From contig CAWIUT010000001.1 in NCBI GenBank assembly GCA_963839365.1, forward strand, positions 682,001 to 746,000: a stretch of 64,000 nucleotides of DNA, in the 5' to 3' direction. Position numbers and translations under genes: made by a program. Below are positions 10,759 through 19,247 of the stretch, one piece after another. The notes beneath the pieces are model-generated. The model saw only the letters and a program-made list of their open reading frames with translations, ran no database searches and had not been told where the DNA came from. Numbering within the stretch: the stretch's first letter is position 1; each line of letters opens with the position of its first letter. The stretch is from DASSKA01 sp963839365 (lineage in GTDB: Bacteria > Actinomycetota > Actinomycetes > Propionibacteriales > Nocardioidaceae).

Positions 10759-11529
10759 TCATGCCTTCGGGCCACCGGCGACGTACAGCACCTGCCCGGA
10801 GACGAAGCCGGCCTGCGGCGAGCAGAAGAAGGACACCGCGTGGGCGACGTCCTCGGGCTGCCCGGGCCGGTTGACCGGGATCGTCGCCACCCGGTCCGCA
10901 CTGAACTCTTCGAAGCTCTGCCCCACGCGCTCGGCGGTGGCGCGCGTCATGTCGGTCTGGATGAAGCCGGGGGCAACCGCGTTGCAGGTGACCCCGAACT
11001 TGCCGAGCTCCTGGGCAACGGTCTTGGTGAACCCCTGCAGACCGGCCTTCGCCGCGGCGTAGTTGCCCTGGCCGCGGTTGCCGAGCGCCGAGGTGGACGA
11101 CAGGTTCACGATCCGGCCGTGCTTCGCCGCGATCATGTGCTTCTGCGCGGCTCGGGTCATCAAGAACGTGCCGCGCAGGTGCACGGCCATCACGGTGTCC
11201 CAGTCCGAGGCGCTCATCTTGAACAGCAGGTTGTCGCGCAGCACCCCGGCGTTGTTGACCAGCACCGTAGGCGCCCCCAGACCTTCGGCGACGTCGGCGA
11301 CGACGCGCTCCACGGCGTCCTCGTCGCTGACGTCGGCGGCGAGCGCACGGGCCCGGCCACCCGCCGCCTCGATCCCGCCGGCGGTCTGCCGGGCGGTGTC
11401 CGCGTCGATGTCCAGGCAGGCCACTGCCATGCCGTCCGCAGCGAGCCGGGTGGCGATCGCGGCGCCGATACCGCGACCGGCTCCGGTCACGATGGCGATG
11501 CGCTGTTCGTCGGGTTTGGTCTGGGTCAT
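10759..11529 (-). CDS. fabG: 3-oxoacyl-ACP reductase-type short-chain dehydrogenase (FabG family)
   Basis: NAD(P)H-dependent reductase of 256 residues. It has the Rossmann TGAGRGIG motif at 15-22, NNAG at 92-95, and the catalytic Ser144, Tyr157 and Lys161 in the order expected for the family (NLSSTSALGNRGQGNYAAAK). The C-terminus contains the conserved PGFIQTDMT loop. Start at ATG 11529; the frame is open further upstream but that part is low-complexity and is covered by the divergent thioesterase gene. Being next to a thioesterase it may act on acyl-CoA or acyl-ACP, but many FabG paralogues have other substrates. Confidence 0.9.
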   Translation of the reverse strand: MTQTKPDEQRIAIVTGAGRGIGAAIATRLAADGMAVACLDIDADTARQTAGGIEAAGGRARALAADVSDEDAVERVVADVAEGLGAPTVLVNNAGVLRDNLLFKMSASDWDTVMAVHLRGTFLMTRAAQKHMIAAKHGRIVNLSSTSALGNRGQGNYAAAKAGLQGFTKTVAQELGKFGVTCNAVAPGFIQTDMTRATAERVGQSFEEFSADRVATIPVNRPGQPEDVAHAVSFFCSPQAGFVSGQVLYVAGGPKA

Positions 11530-11603
11530 GGCGTCTTTTCTACCAACAGCCGGTTCCGGGAGCCGTCGCCCGGTGGGAGACAGCGGTGGGAAATACTGGC
11601 CCG

Positions 11604-12038
11604 GTGACCCACAGCGACGCACCGACCGACGGCAGCCTCGATCCGATGGCGCTCGCCGGCCCCTTCGTGGAGTACCTCGGTCTGGAGATGACCGAGGTGA
11701 GCGGCGACCGGGTGGCGGCCACCTGGAAGGCCGTGCCTCGTCTGCACCAGCCGTACGGCGTGGTGCACGGCGGCGTGCACTGCGCGGTCGTCGAGACACT
11801 CGCCAGTGTCGGCGCCGGGACCTGGCTGGGCGAGCGCGGCAAGGTCGTGGGGGTGAACAACAACACCGACTTCTTCCGCGCCGTCTCCGAGGGTGCGCTC
11901 AGCTCGGTCGCTCGACCGTTGCACCGGGGCCGCTCCCAGCAGGTCTGGCTCGTGGAGACCGAGGACGAGCAGGGCCGGGTGGTGGCGCGCGGACAGGTGC
12001 GGCTGCAGAACCTCGAGCCGCAGGCACTCAGCCGTTGA
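11604..12038 (+). CDS. PaaI-family hotdog-fold thioesterase
   Basis: A 144-residue acyl-CoA thioesterase-like protein. The hotdog helix motif YGVVHGGVHCAVVETLAS, with the His-Gly-Gly pocket, matches the PaaI/YbdB group. The GTG at 11604 lies 6 nt downstream of an AATACT -10-like box (11592-11597) and lacks a ribosome-binding site, so the mRNA is probably leaderless; a GTG 18 nt upstream is an alternative. It is divergent from the FabG-type gene. The natural substrate is unknown. Confidence 0.85.
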   Translation: MTHSDAPTDGSLDPMALAGPFVEYLGLEMTEVSGDRVAATWKAVPRLHQPYGVVHGGVHCAVVETLASVGAGTWLGERGKVVGVNNNTDFFRAVSEGALSSVARPLHRGRSQQVWLVETEDEQGRVVARGQVRLQNLEPQALSR

Positions 12039-12841
12039 GGGGGCAGCCGACCGGTCCGACGAGGACGTGGCGCCGCTACGTCGCCATCGGGGACTCGTTC
12101 ACCGAGGGGCTGTCGGACCTGGACCCGGAGGTCCCGGGCCGCTTCCGCGGCTGGGCGGACCGGCTCGCCGCGCTGCTGTCAGAGCAGACCGAGGGCGGCT
12201 TCTGCTACGCCAACCTGGCGGTGCGCGGACGCATGCTCGCCGATGTGGTCGGCCCGCAGCTGGACGCGGCGCTGACGATGCAGCCCGACCTGGTCTCCAT
12301 CGTCGGCGGCGGCAACGACATGCTGCGGCCCAGGGCGGACGTCGACATGCTTGCCGGCGAGCTGGAGAACGCGGTGGCCCGGATCCGCGAGGCCGGCTCC
12401 GACGTGCTGATGGCCACGCCGGCCGACCCCCGCGACGCGCCGGTGATCAAGTACACCCGCGGCCGGATCGCGACCTACACCGCACACATCGGCTCGATCG
12501 CCCGGCGGCACGGCGCCTTCGTCATCGACCAGTGGGGCATGCGGGCCCTGCAGGACTGGCGGATGTGGGCGGAGGACCGGCTGCACATGACCGGCGAGGG
12601 CCACCGGAGGGTCGCGCTGGCCGGCTTCACGGCCCTCGGGTTCTCCGCGCAGGACGCCGACTGGGCCGCGCCGCTGCCGCCGGCCGAGCCGGTGCCGGCG
12701 GCCCAGGCGCTGCGCGGCCACGCCGCGTGGGCCAGGGACCATCTCGGCCCCTGGGCGCTGAGACGGTTGCGCGGCCGGTCCTCCGGGGACGAGGTGCCGG
12801 CCAAGCGCGCGCGCCTCGCCCCGCTCGAGGAGCGCGGCTAG
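12035..12841 (+). CDS. SGNH/GDSL-type hydrolase
   Basis: Cytosolic esterase or lipase-like protein of about 268 residues. Block I is AIGDSFTEG with the nucleophilic Ser; block III is GGGNDML with its Asn; block V is DRLHMTGEGH with the Asp-x-x-His pair. The first 15 codons before RRYVAIGDS contain no ATG or GTG in frame. The only nearby start is TTG 12035, which overlaps the thioesterase stop (TTGA), so translational coupling is assumed and the exact start is uncertain. The 3' end overlaps the convergent ABC permease gene by 4 bp. No signal peptide is seen. Confidence 0.8.
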   Translation: MRGQPTGPTRTWRRYVAIGDSFTEGLSDLDPEVPGRFRGWADRLAALLSEQTEGGFCYANLAVRGRMLADVVGPQLDAALTMQPDLVSIVGGGNDMLRPRADVDMLAGELENAVARIREAGSDVLMATPADPRDAPVIKYTRGRIATYTAHIGSIARRHGAFVIDQWGMRALQDWRMWAEDRLHMTGEGHRRVALAGFTALGFSAQDADWAAPLPPAEPVPAAQALRGHAAWARDHLGPWALRRLRGRSSGDEVPAKRARLAPLEERG

Positions 12842-13707
12842 CTGGTGATGTCCTTGCCCGCGAAACGGGCCCACGCCGCGCACAAGAACACCAGGATGTA
12901 GACGCCGGCGAGGAACAGGCCCTGCTCGACGCCGCTCCAGATGATCGGTGCACGGAGCAGGTCCGCGAAGTTCGTCCAGTAGTGGGTGATCAGGTAGGGG
13001 TGCAACCAGTCCAGCTGCGGGATGGTGTCGACGATGAAGTTCCCCACGCAGTAGATGACGACCGCGATCGTCGCCCCGATGGGCTGCTCGGTGAGGGTCG
13101 AGACGAAGATGCCCACCGCCCCCAGCGACGCGAACCCCACGGAGAGGTAGGCGGCGGCCAGCAGCACCCGCCCGAGCGCCTGCCAGAAGCTGATCTGCGT
13201 CCCGGACAGCAACGTCAGGTCGCCGCCCCCGAACAGGGCGAGCCCCATCACGATCCCGGTGGCGGTGACCAGCAACGTGGCGACGAACGCGAAGACCACG
13301 ATCGCGACGTACTTGACCGCCAGCAGTCGGGTGCGCTGCACCGGCACCGCGAGCAGGTAGCGCAAGGTGCCGAGGTTCGCCTCGCCGGCAACGGCGTCCC
13401 CGGAGATCGCCGCCACCGCCAGGGGCAGGAACAGCGGCATCTCCAGGGTGAGCGAGGCCAGCGAGACGAACAGGCCGTTGTCGGTGATGGAGGAGAAGAA
13501 GTCCGGCCCCTCTCCGTGCCCACCGGATCCGGTGACCTTGACCGCGACCGCGACCAGGACCGGCACGGCCATCAGCACCAGCAGGCCCGCCTGGTTGCGA
13601 CGGCGCCCGAAGATGAGCCACAGCTCGGAGCGCAGGAACCGCGCCGATGCCGCCCGCCGCGGGACCAGCTCGTCGAGACGCTCCGGGGCCGCTTCAGCCG
13701 CTGACAT
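12838..13707 (-). CDS. ABC-2 type transporter permease
   Basis: A 289-residue membrane protein with about six hydrophobic segments and the ABC-2 layout: an N-terminal cytoplasmic segment rich in Arg, a large loop after the first helix, and an internal GEANLGTLRYLLAVPVQRTRLL region typical of these permeases. Its ATG lies inside the 3' end of the ATPase gene (14-bp overlap), so both subunits are made together. Probably an exporter; the substrate is unknown. It is the last gene of the three-gene operon that begins at 15753. Confidence 0.88.
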   Translation of the reverse strand: MSAAEAAPERLDELVPRRAASARFLRSELWLIFGRRRNQAGLLVLMAVPVLVAVAVKVTGSGGHGEGPDFFSSITDNGLFVSLASLTLEMPLFLPLAVAAISGDAVAGEANLGTLRYLLAVPVQRTRLLAVKYVAIVVFAFVATLLVTATGIVMGLALFGGGDLTLLSGTQISFWQALGRVLLAAAYLSVGFASLGAVGIFVSTLTEQPIGATIAVVIYCVGNFIVDTIPQLDWLHPYLITHYWTNFADLLRAPIIWSGVEQGLFLAGVYILVFLCAAWARFAGKDITS

Positions 13708-14626
13708 CGAAGCCCTCCCCCGTCAGCGAGACGAACAGGTCCTCCAGCGAAGCGGTCTGCACCGAGAAGCCGTGCACGGGCACCCCGTCGTGGACCAGCG
13801 CCGCGACGAGCTTCTCCGGAGCCACCGGCCCGAGCCGACCGGTGGCCCGCCGGGGCCCGACAGCGACGTCAGTCAGGCCCATCTCGCGCAGCACACGGGC
13901 GGCGTCCTCCGGGCGGGCGGTCTCCACCCGGACCTCGGGATCCCCCGTGCCGCGCAGGTCTGCCGCCGTTCCCTGGGCGACGAGGTTGCCCAGGTGCATC
14001 ACGCCGACGTGGCTGCACACCTGCTCCACCTCCGACAGCAGGTGGCTGGACACCAGCACCGTGGACTTGTCGGCGGCCAGCGCGGCGATCAGCGAGCGCA
14101 CCTCCCGGGTGCCCTGAGGGTCCAGCCCGTTGGTCGGCTCGTCGAGCACCAGCAGCTCGCGCGGCTGGAGCAGCGCGGCGGCGATGGCCAGCCGCTGGCG
14201 CATCCCGAGCGAGTAGGCCCGGTAGTGCTTGCGGGCGGCGGCCAGCAGCCCGACCCGGGCCAGCGCACCATCGACGCGCTCGCCGGAGGTCGCCGGGTCG
14301 GCGTACCGGTCGGCGGCGTCGAGTCGACGCAGGTTGGCCCGGCCGGACAGATAGGGGTGGAAGGCCGGCCCCTCGACCAGCGACCCCACCCGGGGCAGCG
14401 CCTTGCCGGCGCCCGCGGGCATCGGCTGGCCGAGCACCTCGATGGCGCCGGAGCTCGGGGTGACCAGTCCGAGCAGCATCCGGATGGTGGTGGTCTTCCC
14501 CGACCCGTTCGGGCCGAGGAACCCGTACACGGCCCCCCGCGGCACCGAGAGGGCGATCCCGTTCACGGCGGTCTGGTGCCCGAACCGCTTGGTCAGCCCC
14601 TCGGTCCGGACCGCGACCTCGGTCAC
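13694..14626 (-). CDS. ABC transporter ATP-binding protein (ABC-2 exporter)
   Basis: A 310-residue ATPase with Walker A GPNGSGKTT, a signature SLGMRQRLAIA, Walker B LLVLDEPTNGLDP and a switch His in VSSHLL. The C-terminal 90 residues form the regulatory extension common in exporters of the drug, bacteriocin or Nod type. GTG 14626 overlaps the upstream gene's stop by 4 bases (GTGA). It energises the adjacent permease. The gene upstream encodes a LolA/RseB-like protein, an uncommon companion, so this exporter may handle a lipid-linked or envelope substrate. Confidence 0.92.
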   Translation of the reverse strand: MTEVAVRTEGLTKRFGHQTAVNGIALSVPRGAVYGFLGPNGSGKTTTIRMLLGLVTPSSGAIEVLGQPMPAGAGKALPRVGSLVEGPAFHPYLSGRANLRRLDAADRYADPATSGERVDGALARVGLLAAARKHYRAYSLGMRQRLAIAAALLQPRELLVLDEPTNGLDPQGTREVRSLIAALAADKSTVLVSSHLLSEVEQVCSHVGVMHLGNLVAQGTAADLRGTGDPEVRVETARPEDAARVLREMGLTDVAVGPRRATGRLGPVAPEKLVAALVHDGVPVHGFSVQTASLEDLFVSLTGEGFDVSG

Positions 14627-15753
14627 GGCCCGGTGCTCGCCTGGGTGAGCGCGGCGCAGACGTGCTTGACCGGGACCGGCCCGATGCCGAGACGGCCGTC
14701 CTTGGTGAGCACGGCGGAGAAGATCGTGCCCTTGAACATGTGCGCGGGACCACACGAGGCAGGCGCCGGCGGCATCGCCCGCAGCAGCCGCTGGAGCATC
14801 CCCGCGGACGGCCCGGACTTCTGCTCCAGCGCGCCGAGCGCCTTCGAGCCGAGATCGGCGACCACCACGCTGTTCCAGCCGTGTCCGACCAGGTGTGGAG
14901 CGGAGGAGCGCGGCAGCTGGGGCGAGGTTCCCGGCGCCAGCTGCATGCCGGCACCAGGAACGATGCCCTTCTTCTGGATGACCTTCGCGCCCGGCGGCGG
15001 GTTGAACCGGAACGCAGCCGGTCCAGGTCGGGTGGGGTTGAAGTCCGTGAACGACACGTCGAGGGCGGTGACCCCATGGCGCCCCAGCACCCGGACGCTG
15101 GTCGGCACGTGCGTCGCACCGTCGATGCCGATCTGGATGCTGCGGATCAACGACGTGCCCGTCTTGGGGCGGAGCACCAGCTCGTACGCCGGCCGACCGG
15201 CCACCTGGGCCGTACCGTCGGTGTAGACCTTGGTGCTCGGTGTGATGGCGGCCAGCGCCTGCTTCGCCACCGCCTGCGGCGTGGTGGCCCCCTGAGGCAT
15301 CGGCTGCTGGTGCGTGTGCTGGGGAGCCTGGACGGTCCGATGCGTCGCGGTGTTGGTCTGGCTGGACCAGGACCACAGGTCGGTGCCGTTGAGGATCACG
15401 TCCGACTCGCTGGCACTGCCGGGCAGCGAGATACGCGCATGGTCGGGCCCGGAGAACCAGACCTTCAGCGTGTGCGTCCCGGTGATCAGCGAGCTGAGGT
15501 TGGCGCTGCCCGAACCGCCGGTGTTCGGCAGGGCCGGAAGCCCCAGGTCGGACGTCTGCACGATGGTCCCCGACAGGCCGTCGAGATGTGCGCGCTGCAC
15601 GTCGGCGAGCAGCTGGGCGGCCGAGCGCGGCTGCAGGCCGGTGCCCGCGACGGCAGAGATCCGGGTGAGCGCCCATCCCCCTCCGAGCAGGACGACGGCG
15701 CTGACGAGGGGCACCAGCCAGCGAAGCAGGGGGACACGGGTGAAGAACGGCAT
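14623..15753 (-). CDS. LolA/RseB-like membrane-anchored protein
   Basis: A 376-residue protein with an N-terminal membrane anchor (residues 10-32) and no lipobox Cys. The extracytoplasmic part resembles LolA/MucB-RseB folds: repeated beta segments with AAQLLADVQRAHLDGLSGTIV and KVWFSGPDHARISLPG, where the second Trp-rich strand is typical. In other bacteria such domains bind lipids or lipoproteins and regulate envelope stress. It is first in an operon with an ABC-2 exporter and divergent from an OmpR-type two-component pair 79 bp away. It may deliver substrate to, or sense substrate for, the exporter. Fold assignment is from motif memory. Confidence 0.72.
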   Translation of the reverse strand: MPFFTRVPLLRWLVPLVSAVVLLGGGWALTRISAVAGTGLQPRSAAQLLADVQRAHLDGLSGTIVQTSDLGLPALPNTGGSGSANLSSLITGTHTLKVWFSGPDHARISLPGSASESDVILNGTDLWSWSSQTNTATHRTVQAPQHTHQQPMPQGATTPQAVAKQALAAITPSTKVYTDGTAQVAGRPAYELVLRPKTGTSLIRSIQIGIDGATHVPTSVRVLGRHGVTALDVSFTDFNPTRPGPAAFRFNPPPGAKVIQKKGIVPGAGMQLAPGTSPQLPRSSAPHLVGHGWNSVVVADLGSKALGALEQKSGPSAGMLQRLLRAMPPAPASCGPAHMFKGTIFSAVLTKDGRLGIGPVPVKHVCAALTQASTGP

Positions 15754-15776
15754 GGGTCCATGGTGCCTCGCGGGCG

Positions 15777-15793
15777 CTGTGAGGAGTCTGAGA
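15777..15793. promoter_or_regulatory. Direct repeat, likely response-regulator box
   Basis: CTGTGAG (15777-15783) and CTGAGA (15788-15793) are two related heptamer-like elements with an 11-bp period, in the 79-bp divergent region between the exporter operon and the two-component genes. One-helical-turn direct repeats are the usual binding pattern of OmpR/PhoB regulators, so the neighbouring regulator may control both sides. A CAGGCT -10-like box at 15821-15826 lies 6 nt before the regulator's ATG. Confidence 0.45.
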
Positions 15794-15832
15794 AGGCGTG
15801 CCACCCTCGCGTCACCGTGCCAGGCTTGGCCC

Positions 15833-16489
15833 ATGCGGCTTCTCGTGGTCGAGGATGAGGCGCGGCTGGCGGCCGCGCTCCGACGCGGGCTGTCCGCAGA
15901 GGGGTTCGTGGTGGAGACCGCGGGCGACGGCGTGACCGGACTCGACCTGGCCCGGCACGGCGACTTCGACGCCGTGGTGCTCGACATCATGCTGCCCCGG
16001 ATGTCCGGCTACGACGTGGTGCGCACCCTCCGCAAGGAGGACAACTGGGTACCGGTGCTGATCCTGTCCGCCAAGGACGGGGAGTACGACGAGGCCGACG
16101 GCCTCGACTGCGGGGCCGACGACTACCTGACCAAGCCGTTCTCCTACGTCGTGCTCCTCGCTCGGCTGCGTGCCCTGCTCCGGCGTGGTGTCGCGGCACG
16201 ACCGGTCGTGCTCGAGGTCGGCGCGCTGACGCTCGACCCGGCCAGCCGGCACGTGACCGTCGGCGGCGCCCCGGTCACGCTCACCCCCCGGGAGTTCACG
16301 CTGCTGGAGTACCTCATGCGCAACGCGGGCCGGGTCGTCAGCAAGACCGAGATCCTCGACCACGTGTGGGACCCGGCCCTGGACACCGACCCGAACACCG
16401 TCGAGGTCTACGTGGGCTACCTGCGACGCAAGCTCGGCGCCGGCGCACTGGAGACGGTGCGCGGGGTCGGCTACCGCCTGGCCTCATGA
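15833..16489 (+). CDS. OmpR/PhoB-family response regulator
   Basis: A 218-residue regulator. The receiver domain has VVEDEARL, phospho-acceptor Asp51 in VVLDIMLP, and Lys in GADDYLTKPF. The winged-helix output domain carries TLTPREFTLLEYLMRN and VEVYVGYLRRKL. It has no ribosome-binding site; with a CAGGCT box 6 nt upstream it may be leaderless. Its end overlaps the kinase gene by 4 bases (ATGA). The direct repeat in the divergent promoter suggests autoregulation and control of the exporter operon. Confidence 0.92.
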   Translation: MRLLVVEDEARLAAALRRGLSAEGFVVETAGDGVTGLDLARHGDFDAVVLDIMLPRMSGYDVVRTLRKEDNWVPVLILSAKDGEYDEADGLDCGADDYLTKPFSYVVLLARLRALLRRGVAARPVVLEVGALTLDPASRHVTVGGAPVTLTPREFTLLEYLMRNAGRVVSKTEILDHVWDPALDTDPNTVEVYVGYLRRKLGAGALETVRGVGYRLAS

Positions 16490-17886
16490 GGCGGCGTCTG
16501 GAGCGCCTCAGCCTGCGGTCCCGGCTGATGGCGATCGGTGTCACGGGCGTGGCCGTGGCCCTGGCGGCAGGCGGGGTAGCGATGTATGCCGTGCTCCACT
16601 ATGCGATCGAGCACACGCTCAGCAGCGAGGCCCACGCCGCGGCCCGGCAGGTGCAGGCGCTGATCCGAACCGATCGACTGCCGAGCCCGATTCCGGTGTC
16701 CGGATCCCAGATCGTGCAGGTGCTGGACGCCCGCGACCGGGTGGTCACCGCTTCGGTGAACGGTGACCGGCTCACCGCACTGCTGCTTCCCGGCGAAGTG
16801 CACCGGGCCCGGGCCGGCGCGACGCTCACCGTCCCCGGGTCACGGGCCGGGGTGAACGGTCCGCTGCGGGTGATCGGCGTTCCGGCGGGTAGGCCGTCCG
16901 CGCCGCGGACCGTGGTGGTGGCCCAGCAGGTGGGCGACGTCCTGCACAGCGAGGGGCTGCTGCGCACCCTGTTGCTCGTCACCTTCCCGCTGCTGCTGGT
17001 CGTGCTGGCGCTGATCGCCTGGTTCGTCATCGGGCGGACACTGCGGCCGGTGCGGGGGCTGCGGGTGGGCGCGGAGCGGATCTCCGGTGAGCACCGCGAG
17101 GAGCGGCTGCCCGTCCCGGCGTCCGCCGACGAGATCCGAGCGCTGGCGTTGACCCTGAACGGGATGCTGGACCGGCTGGAGGCGGCCCGGGCCCGACAGC
17201 GGGCGTTCGTGGCGGATGCCGCGCACGAGCTGCGCAGCCCGCTCACCTCGATGCGCACCCAGCTGGAGGTCGCACGTCAGCTGGGTGAGGGCGGACGGCT
17301 CACCGGGGACCTGCTCGCCGACGTCAACCGGCTGTCGGCGCTGGTGGAGGACCTCCTCCTGCTGGCGCGCGCCGACTCCGGGCCGCCCTCCGAGCCCGAG
17401 GTGGTGGCGGTGCGGCCCGTGCTCGAGCAGCTCGTGCAGCGGTACGGCTCGGCCCGGGTGCCGGTCGCTGCCGGCGCCGTCAACCCGGTCACGGTGGCGG
17501 TGGTGCCGGCCGACCTGGAGAGGGTGCTGGCCAACCTGGTGGACAACGCGGTGCGCCATGCCACCAGCCAGGTGGCGGTGAGCGCCTCCGGCCGAGACGG
17601 GTGGGTGCTGCTCACGGTCTCCGACGACGGCCCGGGGGTCGCCCCCGGGGACAGACAACGGGTCTTCGAGCGGTTCACCCGGCTGGACGACGCCCGCGAC
17701 CGGGACGCCGGCGGCACCGGGCTCGGCCTGTCCATCGTCCGGCAGCTGGTGGAGCGCAGCGGCGGCACGGTCCGGCTCACCGACGCGCAACCGGCGGGCG
17801 ACCCGCCCGGGCTGTGCGTGGAGGTGCGCCTCCCCGGGCCGAGCGGTGCGAGAGCCGCTCAGGAGCCTTCCAGCATCACCCGCTGA
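16486..17886 (+). CDS. Sensor histidine kinase (HAMP-HisKA-HATPase)
   Basis: A 466-residue kinase with two transmembrane helices (about 14-38 and 160-185) flanking an extracytoplasmic sensor of about 120 residues, then HAMP (about 186-235), HisKA with His247 in FVADAAHELRSPLT, and the ATPase domain with NLVDNAVRHA, DDGPGVAPG and GTGLGLSIV. ATG 16486 overlaps the regulator stop. Orthodox kinases of this layout respond to envelope or small-molecule stress. The neighbouring LolA/RseB-like exporter operon is the obvious candidate target. Confidence 0.92.
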   Translation: MRRRLERLSLRSRLMAIGVTGVAVALAAGGVAMYAVLHYAIEHTLSSEAHAAARQVQALIRTDRLPSPIPVSGSQIVQVLDARDRVVTASVNGDRLTALLLPGEVHRARAGATLTVPGSRAGVNGPLRVIGVPAGRPSAPRTVVVAQQVGDVLHSEGLLRTLLLVTFPLLLVVLALIAWFVIGRTLRPVRGLRVGAERISGEHREERLPVPASADEIRALALTLNGMLDRLEAARARQRAFVADAAHELRSPLTSMRTQLEVARQLGEGGRLTGDLLADVNRLSALVEDLLLLARADSGPPSEPEVVAVRPVLEQLVQRYGSARVPVAAGAVNPVTVAVVPADLERVLANLVDNAVRHATSQVAVSASGRDGWVLLTVSDDGPGVAPGDRQRVFERFTRLDDARDRDAGGTGLGLSIVRQLVERSGGTVRLTDAQPAGDPPGLCVEVRLPGPSGARAAQEPSSITR

Positions 17887-17904
17887 TCCGTGTCCGGACG
17901 ACGA

Positions 17905-17920
17905 GCAGGGCTAGCCCTGC
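17905..17920. terminator. Palindrome at a convergent junction, possible bidirectional terminator
   Basis: GCAGGGCTAGCCCTGC is a perfect 16-bp palindrome that could fold as a 6-bp GC stem with a CUAG loop on either strand. It sits between the kinase gene stop (17886) and the end of the convergent homogentisate dioxygenase gene, whose TAG stop is within it. There is no T-tract, so termination efficiency is uncertain. Confidence 0.4.
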
Positions 17921-19119
17921 GGGCCGCGGCCCGCCCACGTCCAGGCGTAGCCAGGCTCCTCGACGGCGGCACCGCCCTCCCCCAGCTCGAGGGGGCGGAA
18001 GGTGTCGACCATCACCGCCAGCTCGTCGAAGTACTCCGCGCCGATCGACGCCTCGACGGCCTGCGGCTGCGGGCCGTGCGCGTACCCCCCTGGATGCAGC
18101 GAGATGGATCCGATGTTGATCCCCGAGCCCTTGCGCGCCTCGTAGTCCCCGCCGACGTAGAACATGACCTCGTTGGAGTCGACGTTGGAGTGGTAGTAGG
18201 GCACCGGGATCGAGTCGGGGTGGTAGTCCACCTTGCGCGGGCAGAAGTTGCAGACCACGAAGTTGGCGCCCTCGAACACCTGGTGCACCGGCGGTGGCTG
18301 GTGCACCTTGCCGGTGATCGGCATGAAGTCCTCGACGTTGAAGGTGAACGGGTACAGGCAGCCGTCCCAGCCGACGACGTCGAAGGGGTGGGTCGCGTAG
18401 GTCATCCGGGTGCCGACGATCCCCGACGCGGCCCGGCCGCGGTGCTTGACCAGCACCTCGACGTCGGTGCCGTCGACAAGCAGCGGCTCGTCGGGACCGT
18501 GCAGGTCGCGCTCGCAGTAGGGGGCGTGCTCGAGGAACTGGCCGAACCGGGAGAGGTACCGCTTCGGCGGGGTGATGTGGCTGTTCGCCTCGATGGCGTA
18601 CAGCCGGCTCGGGCCGTCCACCGTGTCCGGGAGCCAGCGGTGTGTGGTGGACCGGGGCAGCACGACGTAGTCGCCGGTGCGGTAGCGCAGCGCCCCGAGC
18701 ACGGTCTCCACGGTGCCCCGACCCTGCTCGACGTAGACGCACTCGTCGCCGATGGCGTTGCGGTAGTACGGCGAGACCTCGCCTGCGACCACGTAGGAGA
18801 GCCGCACGTCGGCGTTGCCGAGCACCAGCCGGCGCCCCTGCACCGGGTCGACGGCCTTCGCGTCGGCCTCCTCGAACAGGGAGTGCAGCTTCAGGTGCCG
18901 CGGCTTCAGCGGATGGTTCGGCTCGGTCGCCAGCTCAGGGAGCACCCAGAGCGCCGAGTCGACGATGGCGGAAGGCACCCCGCGGTGGTAGAGCAGCGAG
19001 GAGTCCGAGGAGAAGCCCTCCTCGCCCATCAGCTCCTCGTAGAACAGCGCGCCGCTGTCGTCCCGGAAGGCGGTGTGCCGCCGGTGCGGGAGGACGCCGA
19101 CCTGTCGGTAGTACGCCAT
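17911..19119 (-). CDS. hmgA: Homogentisate 1,2-dioxygenase family protein
   Basis: Fe(II) cupin dioxygenase that opens the ring of homogentisate to maleylacetoacetate in tyrosine/phenylalanine breakdown. The 402-residue protein has the conserved NFCPRKVDYHPDSIPVPYYH region, HSNVDSNEVMFYVGGDYEAR at 310-329 and HPGGYAHGPQ at 342-351, which carry the usual metal ligands. ATG 19119 follows a good AGGAGAG site. None of the other pathway genes (HPD, fumarylacetoacetase, isomerase) are in the window, so it stands alone, next to the hydroxyproline island. Confidence 0.88.
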   Translation of the reverse strand: MAYYRQVGVLPHRRHTAFRDDSGALFYEELMGEEGFSSDSSLLYHRGVPSAIVDSALWVLPELATEPNHPLKPRHLKLHSLFEEADAKAVDPVQGRRLVLGNADVRLSYVVAGEVSPYYRNAIGDECVYVEQGRGTVETVLGALRYRTGDYVVLPRSTTHRWLPDTVDGPSRLYAIEANSHITPPKRYLSRFGQFLEHAPYCERDLHGPDEPLLVDGTDVEVLVKHRGRAASGIVGTRMTYATHPFDVVGWDGCLYPFTFNVEDFMPITGKVHQPPPVHQVFEGANFVVCNFCPRKVDYHPDSIPVPYYHSNVDSNEVMFYVGGDYEARKGSGINIGSISLHPGGYAHGPQPQAVEASIGAEYFDELAVMVDTFRPLELGEGGAAVEEPGYAWTWAGRGPQG

Positions 19120-19146
19120 CAGCTCTCCTGGGATCCGGATATCGAA

Positions 19147-19158
19147 CGGATCTGTCCG
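19147..19158. promoter_or_regulatory. Inverted repeat upstream of hmgA
   Basis: CGGATCTGTCCG has CGGA/TCCG arms around 4 bases and sits about 28 bp upstream of the hmgA start, within a 128-bp gap that must hold its promoter. Further up are AACC and GGTT arms around 6 bases near 19177. These may be operator sites for an IclR- or TetR-type regulator; none is encoded nearby. Confidence 0.3.
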
Positions 19159-19247
19159 CTCGTACGGTTTCTGTGTAACCACCGACGGTTCCGGTGTCAA
19201 CCGGCGCTCCCCCATCGGTTCACCAGCTTCTCCAACGGGGTCCTGGC

